Source: JAPLDP01 sp964628285 | Lineage (GTDB): Bacteria; Bacteroidota; Bacteroidia; Bacteroidales; JAGONC01 | NCBI GenBank assembly: GCA_964628285.1 | Contig: CAZVNP010000032.1 | Location: 1 to 35,590 of the forward strand | Direction: 5' to 3' | Length of the DNA: 35,590 nt | Shown here: one piece after another, positions 8,956 to 17,222 of the stretch | Layout of the letters: the number at the start of each line of letters is the position of its first letter | Numbering within the stretch: position 1 is the stretch's first letter | The notes under the pieces: model-generated | Database searches by the model: none | Told to the model about the DNA's origin: nothing | What the model saw: only the letters and a program-made list of their open reading frames with translations | Position numbers and translations under genes: made by a program

Positions 8956-9947
8956 CAACCCAGCGTGGCCACCATCACCGCCTTGATGGTATGCAGCCTG
9001 TTCTCGGCCTGGTCGAAGACGATGGAAGCATCCGATTCGAACACCTCGTCGGTCACCTCCATGGCTTCCACGCCATATTTCCTGAAGATATCCTCCCCCA
9101 CTTTCGTGGCCCTGTTGTGAAAAGCGGGCAGGCAGTGCATGAATTTCACCCGGGGGTTACCCGTTTTCTCCAGCACCGTTTTGTTAACCTGGTATGGCAA
9201 CATCTCGCGTATGCGCTGCTCCCACAGCTCTTTGGCTTCACCCATCGACAGCCACACATCGGTATAGAGGAAATCAACCCCTTTCACGGCTTCATCCACG
9301 GAGGTGGTGATGAGGATGCGGGCGCCAGTCATGGCGGCTATCTCACGGCAGCGGTCTGTGAGAGCCTTGGCGGGGTGGCATGAGAGCGGTGCGGCAGCCC
9401 TGAAGTCCATACCCATGAGGGCGGCGCCGGCCATCAATGAGTTGCCGACGTTATTACGGGCATCGCCGAGGTAGGCGAAGGCGATCTTGTTGAACGGCTT
9501 GCCGGCATGTTCGCGCATGGTCATCAGGTCGGCCAGCATCTGCGTGGGGTGATAGTCATCGGTGAGACCGTTCCATACGGGCACGCCCGCATAACGTGCC
9601 AGCTCCTCGACGACGGCCTGGCCGTAACCACGGTACTCGATGGCGTCGTATATGCGGCCCAGGACACGTGCCGTGTCTTTCATCGTCTCCTTATGCCCTA
9701 TCTGAGCCCCCGTGGGTTCAAGGTAGGTGACGTGGGCCCCCTGGTCATAAGCCGCCACCTCAAAGGCACAGCGCGTGCGCGTGGAGGTCTTCTCAAAAAT
9801 TAGCGCGATGCTCTTGCCTTTCAGATGCTGCACCTCGGTACCGCTCTTCCTGGCCTGCTTCAGGTCCGCGGCAAGGTCGAGGATATACATGAGTTCTTCG
9901 GGTGTAAAATCCAACTCCTTTAAAAAACTTCTGTTATGTAAATTCAT
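8955..9947 (-). CDS. arcB: Ornithine carbamoyltransferase (catabolic type likely)
   Basis: The enzyme interconverts ornithine plus carbamoyl phosphate and citrulline plus phosphate. The 330-residue protein shows the carbamoyl-phosphate motif STRTR (in FEKTSTRTRCAFEVA), the HPTQMLADLMTM block, DVWLSMGE and the ornithine-binding HCLPAFH loop. It lies downstream of carbamate kinase on the same strand, with about 60 bp between them, forming an apparent arcC-arcB pair. That arrangement favours the catabolic direction, in which citrulline is cleaved to carbamoyl phosphate for ATP synthesis. The sequence alone cannot exclude an anabolic argF role. No arginine deiminase gene is in the window. Confidence 0.94.
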   Translation of the reverse strand: MNLHNRSFLKELDFTPEELMYILDLAADLKQARKSGTEVQHLKGKSIALIFEKTSTRTRCAFEVAAYDQGAHVTYLEPTGAQIGHKETMKDTARVLGRIYDAIEYRGYGQAVVEELARYAGVPVWNGLTDDYHPTQMLADLMTMREHAGKPFNKIAFAYLGDARNNVGNSLMAGAALMGMDFRAAAPLSCHPAKALTDRCREIAAMTGARILITTSVDEAVKGVDFLYTDVWLSMGEAKELWEQRIREMLPYQVNKTVLEKTGNPRVKFMHCLPAFHNRATKVGEDIFRKYGVEAMEVTDEVFESDASIVFDQAENRLHTIKAVMVATLG

Positions 9948-10007
9948 ACTTTAAATAGTTGTTTATCAATTAACACATCAACTAATTATCTCATCAACCA
10001 ATCATCC

Positions 10008-10952
10008 TCACACCATTGTGATGCGTGTGCCGCCGTCGTCCACTCCAAGCAGTGTCGATTTGGTGATGATGGTATCCTGACCGCTGTGCTCCACGAAATA
10101 GATGGCCGCCCTGATCTTGGGCGCCATGCTGCCCTCGGGGAAGTGACCCTCGTCGAGATAACGCCTCGCTTCGGCTATGGTCATGCGGTCGATGGCTTTT
10201 TCCTGCGGTGTGTTGAAGTTCAGGCACACCTTGGGCACGTCGGTGAGAATGAAAAAACGGTGGGCGCGTATCTGTGATGCCAGCAGTGCCGACGCCAGAT
10301 CTTTGTCGATGACGGCGTCGATGCCCTGCAGCTTGTTCTCGGCGACATAGAATGCCGGTATGCCGCCGCCGCCCACGGCGATGACGATCTGTCCCTCTCT
10401 GGCTATGCGTTCGATGGTCTTGGTGTTCCATATGACCAGCGGCTTCGGTGACGCCACCACGCGGCGGTAACCACGCCCCTGCGGATCCACGGCGAAACGC
10501 GAACCCGTAATATTCGCTATATGCCCAGCTTCCTCTTTTGTATAGAAAGGCCCGATGGGCTTGGTGGGGTCGGCAAAAGCCGGATCATCCTTGTTGACCA
10601 GCACCTGTGTCACGATGGTGATGACATCCCTGTCGATGTCATGCACCTTGAGGACGTTACGCAGCTGCTGCTCCATGATGTATCCGATGAAGCCCTGGGA
10701 GTAAGCCACGCAGATGTCCAAGGGCATCTCGGGGATGCCGTACATCTTATAGCCGGCAGCGTTGGCCTCAAGGATGTTACCCACCTGGGGGCCGTTGCCA
10801 TGGGTGATGACCAAGTCGTAGTTCCTGTTGATGAGCATCATCAGCCTTTCACAAGTCTGATAGGCATTGGCCTCCTGCTCGCCGATGGTGCCTTTCTGGT
10901 TGCCCGTGATGAGCGCATTGCCGCCGAAAGCCACCACACCTAACTTCTTCAT
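10008..10952 (-). CDS. arcC: Carbamate kinase
   Basis: Carbamate kinase transfers phosphate between carbamoyl phosphate and ADP, giving ATP, CO2 and ammonia. The 314-residue product has the amino-acid-kinase signatures of the family: VVAFGGNALI at the N-terminus, VITHGNGPQVGN near residue 50, VAVGGGGIPAFY in the middle and EGSMAPKI near the C-terminus. The length is typical. It is the first gene of the pair with the ornithine carbamoyltransferase and has a Bacteroidota-type -7 box just upstream. Together they could extract energy from citrulline or arginine. Confidence 0.95.
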   Translation of the reverse strand: MKKLGVVAFGGNALITGNQKGTIGEQEANAYQTCERLMMLINRNYDLVITHGNGPQVGNILEANAAGYKMYGIPEMPLDICVAYSQGFIGYIMEQQLRNVLKVHDIDRDVITIVTQVLVNKDDPAFADPTKPIGPFYTKEEAGHIANITGSRFAVDPQGRGYRRVVASPKPLVIWNTKTIERIAREGQIVIAVGGGGIPAFYVAENKLQGIDAVIDKDLASALLASQIRAHRFFILTDVPKVCLNFNTPQEKAIDRMTIAEARRYLDEGHFPEGSMAPKIRAAIYFVEHSGQDTIITKSTLLGVDDGGTRITMV

Positions 10953-10978
10953 GGATATAGCATTTTATATTTATCTGA

Positions 10979-10986
10979 CAAATCTA
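10979..10986 (-). promoter_or_regulatory. Bacteroidota -7 box for the arcC-arcB pair
   Basis: On the minus strand TAGATTTG is a full match to TAnnTTTG. It lies 26 bp before the arcC ATG, in the divergent spacer shared with the EamA transporter gene. Confidence 0.5.
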
Positions 10987-11052
10987 TAAATATTTACGGT
11001 CATGCTCCGGGATAAAGTGCAAAATTTTTAAATTGCCGTCTGAAAGGATACA

Positions 11053-11928
11053 ATGAAAAACCAGACCAAAGCTTATCTCTGTGCACTGACCGCTGTCCTG
11101 TTCTGGTCAACGATCGGCTCGGCCTTTAAGCTGACCCTGCGTACGGTCGATTTTTTACATCTTGTACTTTTTTCTTCTTTTGTCTCTGTCGCAGCCCTAT
11201 TCATCATTCTCATCCTCCAGGGCAGGCTGGCCCTGTTACGGCATCTCGCCGGCCACGATCTGCTGCGTTCCGCGGGTCTGGGTTTACTGAATCCTTTCCT
11301 CTACTATGTCATCCTGCTGCGTGCCTATGACATCCTGCTGGCGCAGGAGGCTGTTGTGCTGAACTATGTCTGGCCCATGACGCTGGTGCTGCTCTCCATT
11401 CCCATCCTGCGGCAAAGGATAGGTGTGATGAGCATCGTGGCGCTGCTCATCAGTTTTGCTGGGGTGGTAATCATCACCTTGCAGGGTGATTTCACCCGGC
11501 TGCATTTCACCAACCTGACGGGTGTGGTGCTGGCCCTGGGCAGCACCATCGTGTGGGCCCTGTACTGGATATTCAACGTGAAAGACAAACGTGAAGAGGT
11601 GCCGAAGCTTTTTCTCAACTTCTCCTTCGGTTTCTGCTACCTCTTACTGGCCACCACACTGTATGAAGGACTAAGCTTCCCCGGCTGGCGAGGCCTGCTG
11701 GGCGTCACCTATATCGGGCTGTTCGAGATGGGCATCACCTATGTCGTATGGCTGAAGGCCCTGCGCTTATCGGCGACCACCGCCAAGGTGTCGAATCTCA
11801 TCTTCATCTCCCCATTTCTGTCATTGCTGTTCGTGGCCCTGTTCGTGGGTGAGCGCATCATGGGCTATACCCTTGCGGGACTGGGGTTCATTATAGGAGG
11901 CATTGTGCTGCAGCGTTTCTCCCGATAG
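11053..11928 (+). CDS. EamA/DMT family transporter
   Basis: The protein is 291 residues long with about ten hydrophobic segments arranged as two five-helix halves, the drug/metabolite transporter (EamA) architecture. The first half opens with ALTAVLFWSTIGSAFKL; the second half contains GVVLALGSTIVWALYWIFN, and the last helices contain GERIMGYTLAGLGFIIGG. Such proteins export amino acids, nucleosides or other metabolites, and the substrate cannot be told from sequence. It is divergent from arcC. An AAAGGA stretch six bases before the ATG is a plausible ribosome-binding site. Confidence 0.88.
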   Translation: MKNQTKAYLCALTAVLFWSTIGSAFKLTLRTVDFLHLVLFSSFVSVAALFIILILQGRLALLRHLAGHDLLRSAGLGLLNPFLYYVILLRAYDILLAQEAVVLNYVWPMTLVLLSIPILRQRIGVMSIVALLISFAGVVIITLQGDFTRLHFTNLTGVVLALGSTIVWALYWIFNVKDKREEVPKLFLNFSFGFCYLLLATTLYEGLSFPGWRGLLGVTYIGLFEMGITYVVWLKALRLSATTAKVSNLIFISPFLSLLFVALFVGERIMGYTLAGLGFIIGGIVLQRFSR

Positions 11929-11977
11929 CATCCACTGCCGCTCCCGGCCATGACCCGTGTAATAAGGTTTAATATTG

Positions 11978-11985
11978 TACCTTTG
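11978..11985 (+). promoter_or_regulatory. Bacteroidota -7 box for mtaB
   Basis: TACCTTTG matches TAnnTTTG perfectly and lies only six bases before the mtaB ATG. This implies a very short or absent 5' leader. A -33 element is not clear. Confidence 0.55.
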
Positions 11986-11990
11986 CAGCG

Positions 11991-13304
11991 ATGGATAAAA
12001 AGAAAATAGCCGTACACACTTACGGATGCAAGCTTAACTATGCCGAGACGTCGGCCATCATGCGAAGCCTGTCGCCGGAGCATTATGATATCATTGATTT
12101 CAGGGAGAAAGCCGACATTTACGTGATCCATTCGTGTGCCGTGACTTCTGCTGCCGAGAAGAAATGCCGTCAGGGCATCCGTCAGGCCAGGAAAAAAAAT
12201 CCCGCCGCGGCCGTGGTGGTGTTGGGCTGTTATGGCCAGTTGCGACCGCAGGAGCTCAGGGTGCAGGGCATGGCGGACCTGGTGCTGGGCAACCGCGAGA
12301 AATACCGCCTCGGTCACTACCTGGAACAGCTCGACACGGGTCAGACGGTGACCGATGACGCCCTCACTGTCGCCGGCGAGGGATCTTTTATCCCCTCCTG
12401 GTCGCTGGCCGACAGGACCCGGTCGTTCCTGAAGATACAGGACGGCTGCGATTATTTCTGCAGCTATTGCACCGTGCCCCTGGCACGTGGCCGCAGCCGC
12501 AGCGCCACTGTTAAAGAAGTGCTCACCGCTGCCCGCGACATCGCCGGAGCAGGCGTGAAAGAGATCGTGCTGACAGGCGTGAACATCGGTGATTTCGGAC
12601 GTCACCACGACACCACGTTGCTTCATCTGATGAAAGAAATGGACAGCATGGAGGGCATTGAACGCATCAGGATCTCGTCCATCGAACCCGACCTGCTGAG
12701 CGATGCCATGGTGCATTTCACAGCCTCCTCGCGCAGGTTCATGCCTCATTTTCATATCCCGCTGCAGTCGGCCTCCGATCCTGTCCTGGCAGCCATGCAC
12801 CGCCATTACCGGAGCAGTGATTTTGCCGGCAGGGTCAGCCTGATCAGAAAGGTCATGCCCGACAGCTGCATCGCCGTAGACATCATCGCGGGCTTCCCCG
12901 GCGAAACGGAAGAGCATTTCATGGAGACCTTCCGGTTTCTCAGCGACAAGGACATCTCCTATGCCCATGTTTTTTCCTATTCGCAACGCCCCGGCACGGC
13001 AGCAGCGAAACTGCCGGATCAGGTGGCACCCGGAACCATCAAAGAACGCAGTGAACGCCTGCATGACCTCTCGGCACAGAAAAAAAGAGCTTTTTATAAA
13101 AAAAACCACCGGCACCTGACCCGGGTCCTGTTCGAAAGCGATCCCTGCAAGGATCATCTGTTCGGATTCACGGAGAATTATATCCGTGTCAGGACCCCTT
13201 ATGACGAACGGCTGATAAACAAGATCGTCCCTGTGGTGTTAAATGACATGGACGGGGAAGGGAATTATGTTTACAAGGGACTACCACAGGGTAAGGTGGA
13301 TTAA
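11991..13304 (+). CDS. mtaB: tRNA (N6-threonylcarbamoyladenosine(37)-C2)-methylthiotransferase MtaB
   Basis: MtaB is a radical-SAM enzyme that adds a methylthio group to t6A37 of tRNAs reading ANN codons. The 437-residue protein has the N-terminal UPF0004 domain with three cluster-binding Cys (HTYGCKLNYAE, IHSCAVTSAAEKKC, VLGCYGQ). The radical-SAM CxxxCxxC motif follows in DGCDYFCSYCTVPLARG, then the conserved GVNIGDFG, RISSIEP, HFHIPLQSA and IAGFPGETEEHF blocks. The HTYGCKLNYAE form points to MtaB rather than MiaB or RimO. It sits just upstream of lgt on the same strand, 15 bp away, so the two are probably co-transcribed. Confidence 0.94.
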   Translation: MDKKKIAVHTYGCKLNYAETSAIMRSLSPEHYDIIDFREKADIYVIHSCAVTSAAEKKCRQGIRQARKKNPAAAVVVLGCYGQLRPQELRVQGMADLVLGNREKYRLGHYLEQLDTGQTVTDDALTVAGEGSFIPSWSLADRTRSFLKIQDGCDYFCSYCTVPLARGRSRSATVKEVLTAARDIAGAGVKEIVLTGVNIGDFGRHHDTTLLHLMKEMDSMEGIERIRISSIEPDLLSDAMVHFTASSRRFMPHFHIPLQSASDPVLAAMHRHYRSSDFAGRVSLIRKVMPDSCIAVDIIAGFPGETEEHFMETFRFLSDKDISYAHVFSYSQRPGTAAAKLPDQVAPGTIKERSERLHDLSAQKKRAFYKKNHRHLTRVLFESDPCKDHLFGFTENYIRVRTPYDERLINKIVPVVLNDMDGEGNYVYKGLPQGKVD

Positions 13305-13319
13305 TGCTTTAATATTATT

Positions 13320-14489
13320 TTGTTTATGTTTCCGAAACTGAGTGACCTGATCCATTACCTGACCGGACTGTCGGTGCGGTTACCCATCCAGACCTATGGT
13401 TTCTTTGTCGCGCTGGCTTTTCTCGTGGCGGCCTTCATCATGTGGTTGGAGCTGAAACGCAAGGAGAAGGAAGGAGTGATCCATGCCTCCCGCAAGAAAG
13501 TGTGGAAAGGTAAACCGCCATCTTTCACCGAGCTGCTGTATACGGGTATACTGGCTTTCGTGCTGGGATGGAAGGTCGTGGGCATGATCACCCGGTATGA
13601 TTTCTTTGCCGCTCATCCGCAGGAGTACATCCTGTCGGGCAAAGGCAGCTTGGTGAGCGGCATCGTCATTGCCGCCATAGCGGTATACCTCAATTACCGC
13701 AAGAAAAAAAAGGCACAGCTCCATCCGCCGGTGCAGGAGGAGATGGCGGTGCATCCCTATCAGCTGACGGGTAACATCGTGCTGGTGGCCGCTATCTTCG
13801 GTATTATCGGTTCCAAGATCTTTGATATCTTCGAGCACCTCGACCAGCTCCGAACCGATCCCCTCGGCACCATCTTTTCTTTCAGTGGTCTGGCTTTTTA
13901 CGGCGGCCTCATCGTGGCGGCCTTTGCCGAGGCTCTCTATGCCGAGCGTCACAAGATACCCTGGCCCCATATCGCCGACACCGTGGCCCCCGCTCTCATC
14001 CTGGCCTATGCCGTCGGACGCATCGGATGCCAGCTCTCCGGCGACGGCTGCTGGGGCATCGTCAACCTCACCCCCAAACCCCACTGGCTTAGCTTCCTGC
14101 CCGACTGGATGTGGGCCTTCAACTTTCCGCATAATGTGGTGGACGAGGGTGTCAGGATTTCCAACTGCAACGGCGAACACTGCTATGTCCTGACACAACC
14201 TGTGTACCCGACATCCTTTTACGAGACCGTGATGGGTACTATCATTTTTATCATCCTGTGGATAATACGCAAGAAACTCGTCTTTCCGGGGCATTTGTTC
14301 TCTATATATCTCATCCTCAATGGTATCGAGCGGTTTCTTATCGAGCATATCCGTGTCAACATAAAACATCATTTTCTGGGAATGGTGATGACACAGGCCC
14401 AATTCATTGCTCTTTTCCTGATCATTTTAGGCATTACGGGTATATGGTTCTTCCGGTACAGGTATAAAATCAAAATCCTTAAGAGATGA
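13320..14489 (+). CDS. lgt: Prolipoprotein diacylglyceryl transferase Lgt
   Basis: Lgt transfers diacylglycerol from phosphatidylglycerol to the lipobox cysteine of prolipoproteins in the inner membrane. The 389-residue protein is polytopic and carries the Lgt signature in AYAVGRIGCQLSGDGCWG, the Bacteroidota version of the GRxGNFxNGE block. QPVYPTSFYE and the final HLFSIYLILNGIERFLIEHIR also match the family. It is longer than the usual ~280 residues because of a cytoplasmic KKKK-rich loop near residue 130 and an extra loop after the signature, common in this phylum. The stop overlaps the start of the next gene by four bases (ATGA). Confidence 0.92.
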   Translation: MFMFPKLSDLIHYLTGLSVRLPIQTYGFFVALAFLVAAFIMWLELKRKEKEGVIHASRKKVWKGKPPSFTELLYTGILAFVLGWKVVGMITRYDFFAAHPQEYILSGKGSLVSGIVIAAIAVYLNYRKKKKAQLHPPVQEEMAVHPYQLTGNIVLVAAIFGIIGSKIFDIFEHLDQLRTDPLGTIFSFSGLAFYGGLIVAAFAEALYAERHKIPWPHIADTVAPALILAYAVGRIGCQLSGDGCWGIVNLTPKPHWLSFLPDWMWAFNFPHNVVDEGVRISNCNGEHCYVLTQPVYPTSFYETVMGTIIFIILWIIRKKLVFPGHLFSIYLILNGIERFLIEHIRVNIKHHFLGMVMTQAQFIALFLIILGITGIWFFRYRYKIKILKR

Positions 14490-15280
14490 CACTGAATGTT
14501 GAACATATTTGCAGGCAGGTGTGTGACCTGGCAGCGGAGACGGGGGCATACATCAAGTCGGAGATGCCTAAGCTGACCCGCGAGGATATCGGTCTGAAGG
14601 GACCCAATGATTTTGTGACGATCGTTGACACCACATCGGAGAAGCGTTTGATGGAAGGCCTCGGCAAAATCGTTCCCGAGGCAGGGTTTATCGTCGAGGA
14701 AGGCACAACCGATAAGAGAGGGAAACGTTTTAACTGGATTGTCGATCCGCTCGACGGCACCACCAACTTCATTCACGCCATACCGGTGTTTGCCGTCAGC
14801 ATCGCCCTGCTCGACGGTGATGCCACCGTGGCGGGGGTGGTGTACGACGTTATGAAGGGTGAATGTTTTTATGCCTGGCACGACGGCGGTGCTTACCTCA
14901 ACGGTTCACCCGTCCATGTGTCGCCGGCAGGTCATCTCGGCGACGCCTTGCTGGCCACTGGCTTTCCATACAGTGACTTCAGCCTCATGGATAAATACCT
15001 GCAGCTTCTCGGATTCCTCATGGGCAACTGCCACGGCATACGCCGCATGGGCTCGGCGGCGACAGACCTGGCCTATGTGGCCTGCGGACGTTTTGAAGGC
15101 TTCTTCGAATACGGCCTGCGTCCCTGGGATGTGGCCGCCGGCGCCCTCATCGTGAAAGAGGCCGGCGGCAACATCAGCGATTTCAAAGGGGGTGCGGATT
15201 ACCTGTTCGGCAGGGAGATCATTGCAGCCAATAATGCCATTTACAGGGAATTACAGGAGATCGTCAGTCGATATTTATAG
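14486..15280 (+). CDS. Inositol monophosphatase family protein
   Basis: The 264-residue protein carries both metal-binding signatures of the inositol monophosphatase superfamily: FNWIVDPLDGTTNFIH near residue 90 and LRPWDVAAGALIVKEAGG near residue 215, with an upstream EEG acidic pair. The family dephosphorylates inositol phosphates and related sugar or nucleotide phosphates (SuhB, CysQ and others); the DPLDGTTNFIH form and the length favour a SuhB-like IMPase. The ATGA overlap with lgt indicates translational coupling. It is the last gene before the palindromic repeat that may terminate transcription. Confidence 0.9.
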   Translation: MTLNVEHICRQVCDLAAETGAYIKSEMPKLTREDIGLKGPNDFVTIVDTTSEKRLMEGLGKIVPEAGFIVEEGTTDKRGKRFNWIVDPLDGTTNFIHAIPVFAVSIALLDGDATVAGVVYDVMKGECFYAWHDGGAYLNGSPVHVSPAGHLGDALLATGFPYSDFSLMDKYLQLLGFLMGNCHGIRRMGSAATDLAYVACGRFEGFFEYGLRPWDVAAGALIVKEAGGNISDFKGGADYLFGREIIAANNAIYRELQEIVSRYL

Positions 15281-15305
15281 TTTTATCTTATGGTATTTAA
15301 TTATT

Positions 15306-15358
15306 CACCTCAACCCCCAACCCCTTCTCCTCAAGGAGAAGGGGCAGGGGATGAGGTG
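15306..15358. repeat. C-rich palindromic repeat, copy B (hairpin, possible terminator)
   Basis: CACCTCA...TGAGGTG flanks an inner stem ccaaccccttctcct / aaggagaagggg with a very short loop, so the whole 53 bases can fold into one long hairpin. It shares both the end motif (CACCTCA/TGAGGTG) and the core (ccccttctcct) with the repeat at 8829-8955. It lies 25 bp after the inositol monophosphatase stop. Confidence 0.7.
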
Positions 15359-15407
15359 TAAAGAACATCCACATGATATTGAATCCAAAGATAATGGCAT
15401 TACCTAT

Positions 15408-15766
15408 ATGACTGTTTCACCTGATATCGTTTCCCGCCTTGAACTCAAGCGCGATGACATCACGAAGTTAGCTGTCGATGCCATCGTCAATGCGGCCAAT
15501 ACAACCCTTTTAGGCGGAGGGGGCGTCGACGGTGCCATACACCGTGCCGCNNNNNNNNNNNNNNNNNNNNNNNNNNNNNNNNNNNNNNNNNNNNNNNNNN
15601 NNNNNNNNNNNNNNNNNNNNNNNNNNNNNNNNNNNNNNNNNNNNNNNNNNATGAAGTATCCAAATTCCTCAAAACCAGTACAACGATCGAAAAAGTGGTG
15701 TTTATCTGCTTCGACGAGGAAAATTTCCATATCTATTCAAAGAACCATGCCTTTCAACACCTCTGA
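15408..15766 (+). CDS. Macro-domain protein (ADP-ribose/O-acetyl-ADP-ribose hydrolase type), interrupted by assembly gap
   Basis: The left piece (15408-15550) reads MTVSPDIVSRLELKRDDITK followed by AVDAIVNAANTTLLGGGGVD and GAIHRAA. This is the ADP-ribose-binding core of YmdB-type macro domains, with the IVNAAN and GGGGVDGAIH motifs. After 100 Ns, the right piece (15652-15766) reads EVSKFLKTSTTIEKVVFICF then DEENFHIYSKN and stops after AFQHL. That is the typical C-terminal strand and helix of the same domain (VxFxxFDxExxxxY). The two pieces are not in the same frame across the 100 Ns, as expected if the gap length is a placeholder. About 250 bases are missing relative to a normal ~175-residue protein. 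Such enzymes remove ADP-ribose or acetyl groups from ADP-ribosylated products. Confidence 0.85.
15551..15650. other. Assembly gap (100 N)
   Basis: This is a run of exactly 100 Ns, the usual placeholder for a scaffold gap of unknown size. It lies within the macro-domain gene. Confidence 0.98.
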
Positions 15767-15805
15767 TCATCCGGGTGAATTCTGTTATAGCTTATTTGTA
15801 TCAAT

Positions 15806-16282
15806 TCACTGCGGTTTAGCTTCTCGAATGGTAATCTCAAGCAGGGCATGACGCTTTTTAGCATTCTGAATCAATGAATAAGTATCATCCTGATCCATCG
15901 CAAAACAAGTCTTGATTGTTTCGCAGATTTGTATACCCTCTTGTAAAAGTTCCCGAGGCATCAAGCGTTCAAATTGCTCGTGATATTTTCCAGTCAATAA
16001 ATCATTAATCGATGCCTCCTCCATTAAGTGTCCTTTGCGGTTAATCCATCCCATGTCAATCAATTGCTTAATAAACGGCGGCACTTGTTTGCGTTTCATT
16101 AAAGCCTGAAAATAGTCCGTCATTTTAAAAGTGAATCGCCGGCGAATTTCCTTCACAATCAGTTTGACAATTAATTTATCAAGGTCATCGCTCAAGCTTT
16201 TGTACTGGTTTAAATCGATCGTTCCTTGTTGGACTCTTGTAAGCACTTCACTTGGAACAATATGAATTGAAATTTCCATCAT
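15806..16282 (-). CDS. Uncharacterised 158-residue protein
   Basis: I do not recognise the family. The product is mostly helical by composition, soluble and without a signal peptide. It starts MMEISIHIVPSEVLTRVQQG and has basic-aromatic helices such as EIRRRFTFKMTDYFQAL, followed by a repeated KR-rich motif near the C-terminus. It is the last gene of the minus-strand island and follows the 114-residue unknown by four bases, so it is probably co-transcribed with the sensor-kinase block. A second ATG one codon later is equally possible. A phasin-like or regulatory adaptor role is conceivable, but nothing in the sequence supports one. Confidence 0.6.
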   Translation of the reverse strand: MMEISIHIVPSEVLTRVQQGTIDLNQYKSLSDDLDKLIVKLIVKEIRRRFTFKMTDYFQALMKRKQVPPFIKQLIDMGWINRKGHLMEEASINDLLTGKYHEQFERLMPRELLQEGIQICETIKTCFAMDQDDTYSLIQNAKKRHALLEITIREAKPQ

Positions 16283-16285
16283 TTT

Positions 16286-16585
16286 TTACTTATCATCATT
16301 CAGAGTATATTGAATATCCAAGCATAGGCCCCTCATTTCACGTATTAGTTTCTGCCTTTCTTCGAATGAACTATTAATCGATAACCTCTCTGCATGCTTT
16401 TCCATGTCCAAAATAGTCTTTACCAAACCAGGAGCCAATTGTGGGAAAAAAAGATGTGCAAAGCGATAAAGAGACAGTAATTTATCCGTCGAAACTTTTG
16501 TCGCGTTAAGATAAAGTGGTGAAAATTGGATAGGATTAGCCGTCAATAAAGAGGGTTGTCGAGGCATTTTTGTTATTTTATGCAT
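16286..16585 (-). CDS. Uncharacterised ~100-residue protein
   Basis: I do not recognise it. From MHKITKMPRQPSLLTANPIQ the product runs about 99 residues. It is soluble, with a helical middle (KLLSLYRFAHLFFPQL) and a charged helical end (EERQKLIREMRGLCLDIQY). The longest frame begins at 16630, but that would overlap the upstream gene by more than 50 bases. I favour 16585 (8-base overlap) or 16567. It lies between the uncharacterised gene at 16578-17210 and the 158-residue unknown, in the same operon-like block. Confidence 0.55.
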   Translation of the reverse strand: MHKITKMPRQPSLLTANPIQFSPLYLNATKVSTDKLLSLYRFAHLFFPQLAPGLVKTILDMEKHAERLSINSSFEERQKLIREMRGLCLDIQYTLNDDK

Positions 16586-17210
16586 TATAAATTGCTCCAA
16601 TACTTCTGAATGGAAGGCGATAAATAACATAAGAAACTAAAAAGTTTTTTTCGAGCAGTTTATCTAATCGGTGCATAACACCCATGAAAACGATTGGCAA
16701 TTCGGCTCTTTGAAGAGTGTTCATAATTCGATCAAAAATAAATTCATCCCTCAATGTAAGTAGTTTCCTGCTTTTTGTTTGGTATTCTGCAATTGCCTCC
16801 TTAAGTTCCTTATTTGATCTTTTCATCAGTAATTTACTAAGTAAATCGTATTCTTGCAACAATAAATCTAAATTCTCTGTACCCTCGAGTTTCGCCCTCT
16901 TTTGCATTAAACTTAAAATAAATAAAAAATTAGGAGTGCCATTTTCGGCAAGTCGCGTGACTATTTCCAACTCACTACCGCATACAGGCAAACCATCTTG
17001 ATAAATGCGTGTCTGATCCCAAGGCAGGTTTAATCCTTCTATTTTGGAAGCAATTCCATCCCACATTTCATCGACTGCTATCAAGGCTTTATCGGATTTC
17101 CCTTCTTTAATAACTGTTTTTCCTCTCCCATTCAAAATTGAAGCTGCTTGTCCGGAACCACCTCGTGGATGTAAAATAGGAACATAGATAAGCCTTCTGA
17201 TATCTTTCAT
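16578..17210 (-). CDS. Uncharacterised conserved family protein (copy 2; paralogue of 20068-20769)
   Basis: The protein has 210 residues. It is clearly homologous to the gene at 20068-20769: both share RRLIYVPILH/RTLIYIPIIH at the N-terminus and an IYQDG(L/M)-x-V-x-G block near residue 75. They also share a middle EYD-x-L motif and a C-terminal RD-x-FI-x-x-RI-x-x-TL followed by I(V/L)F(M/I)G-x-x-H. Two conserved His, one after the first strand and one after the last, suggest an enzyme or ligand-binding fold. The final FxGxxH motif is reminiscent of TraB/TIKI-like hydrolases, but this is only an impression. It follows the CheY-like receiver gene after 12 bp, so it is likely part of the same transcript. 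Confidence 0.7.
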   Translation of the reverse strand: MKDIRRLIYVPILHPRGGSGQAASILNGRGKTVIKEGKSDKALIAVDEMWDGIASKIEGLNLPWDQTRIYQDGLPVCGSELEIVTRLAENGTPNFLFILSLMQKRAKLEGTENLDLLLQEYDLLSKLLMKRSNKELKEAIAEYQTKSRKLLTLRDEFIFDRIMNTLQRAELPIVFMGVMHRLDKLLEKNFLVSYVIYRLPFRSIGAIYNA

Positions 17211-17222
17211 TCTTTTCCCAAA

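Noticed and set aside
11865..13157. 430-codon open frame on the minus strand
   Set aside because: It is the shadow of mtaB, which has complete radical-SAM motifs on the other strand.
13380..14402. 340-codon open frame on the minus strand
   Set aside because: It is antisense to lgt; its His- and Asp-rich composition is typical of a reverse-strand shadow of a membrane protein gene.
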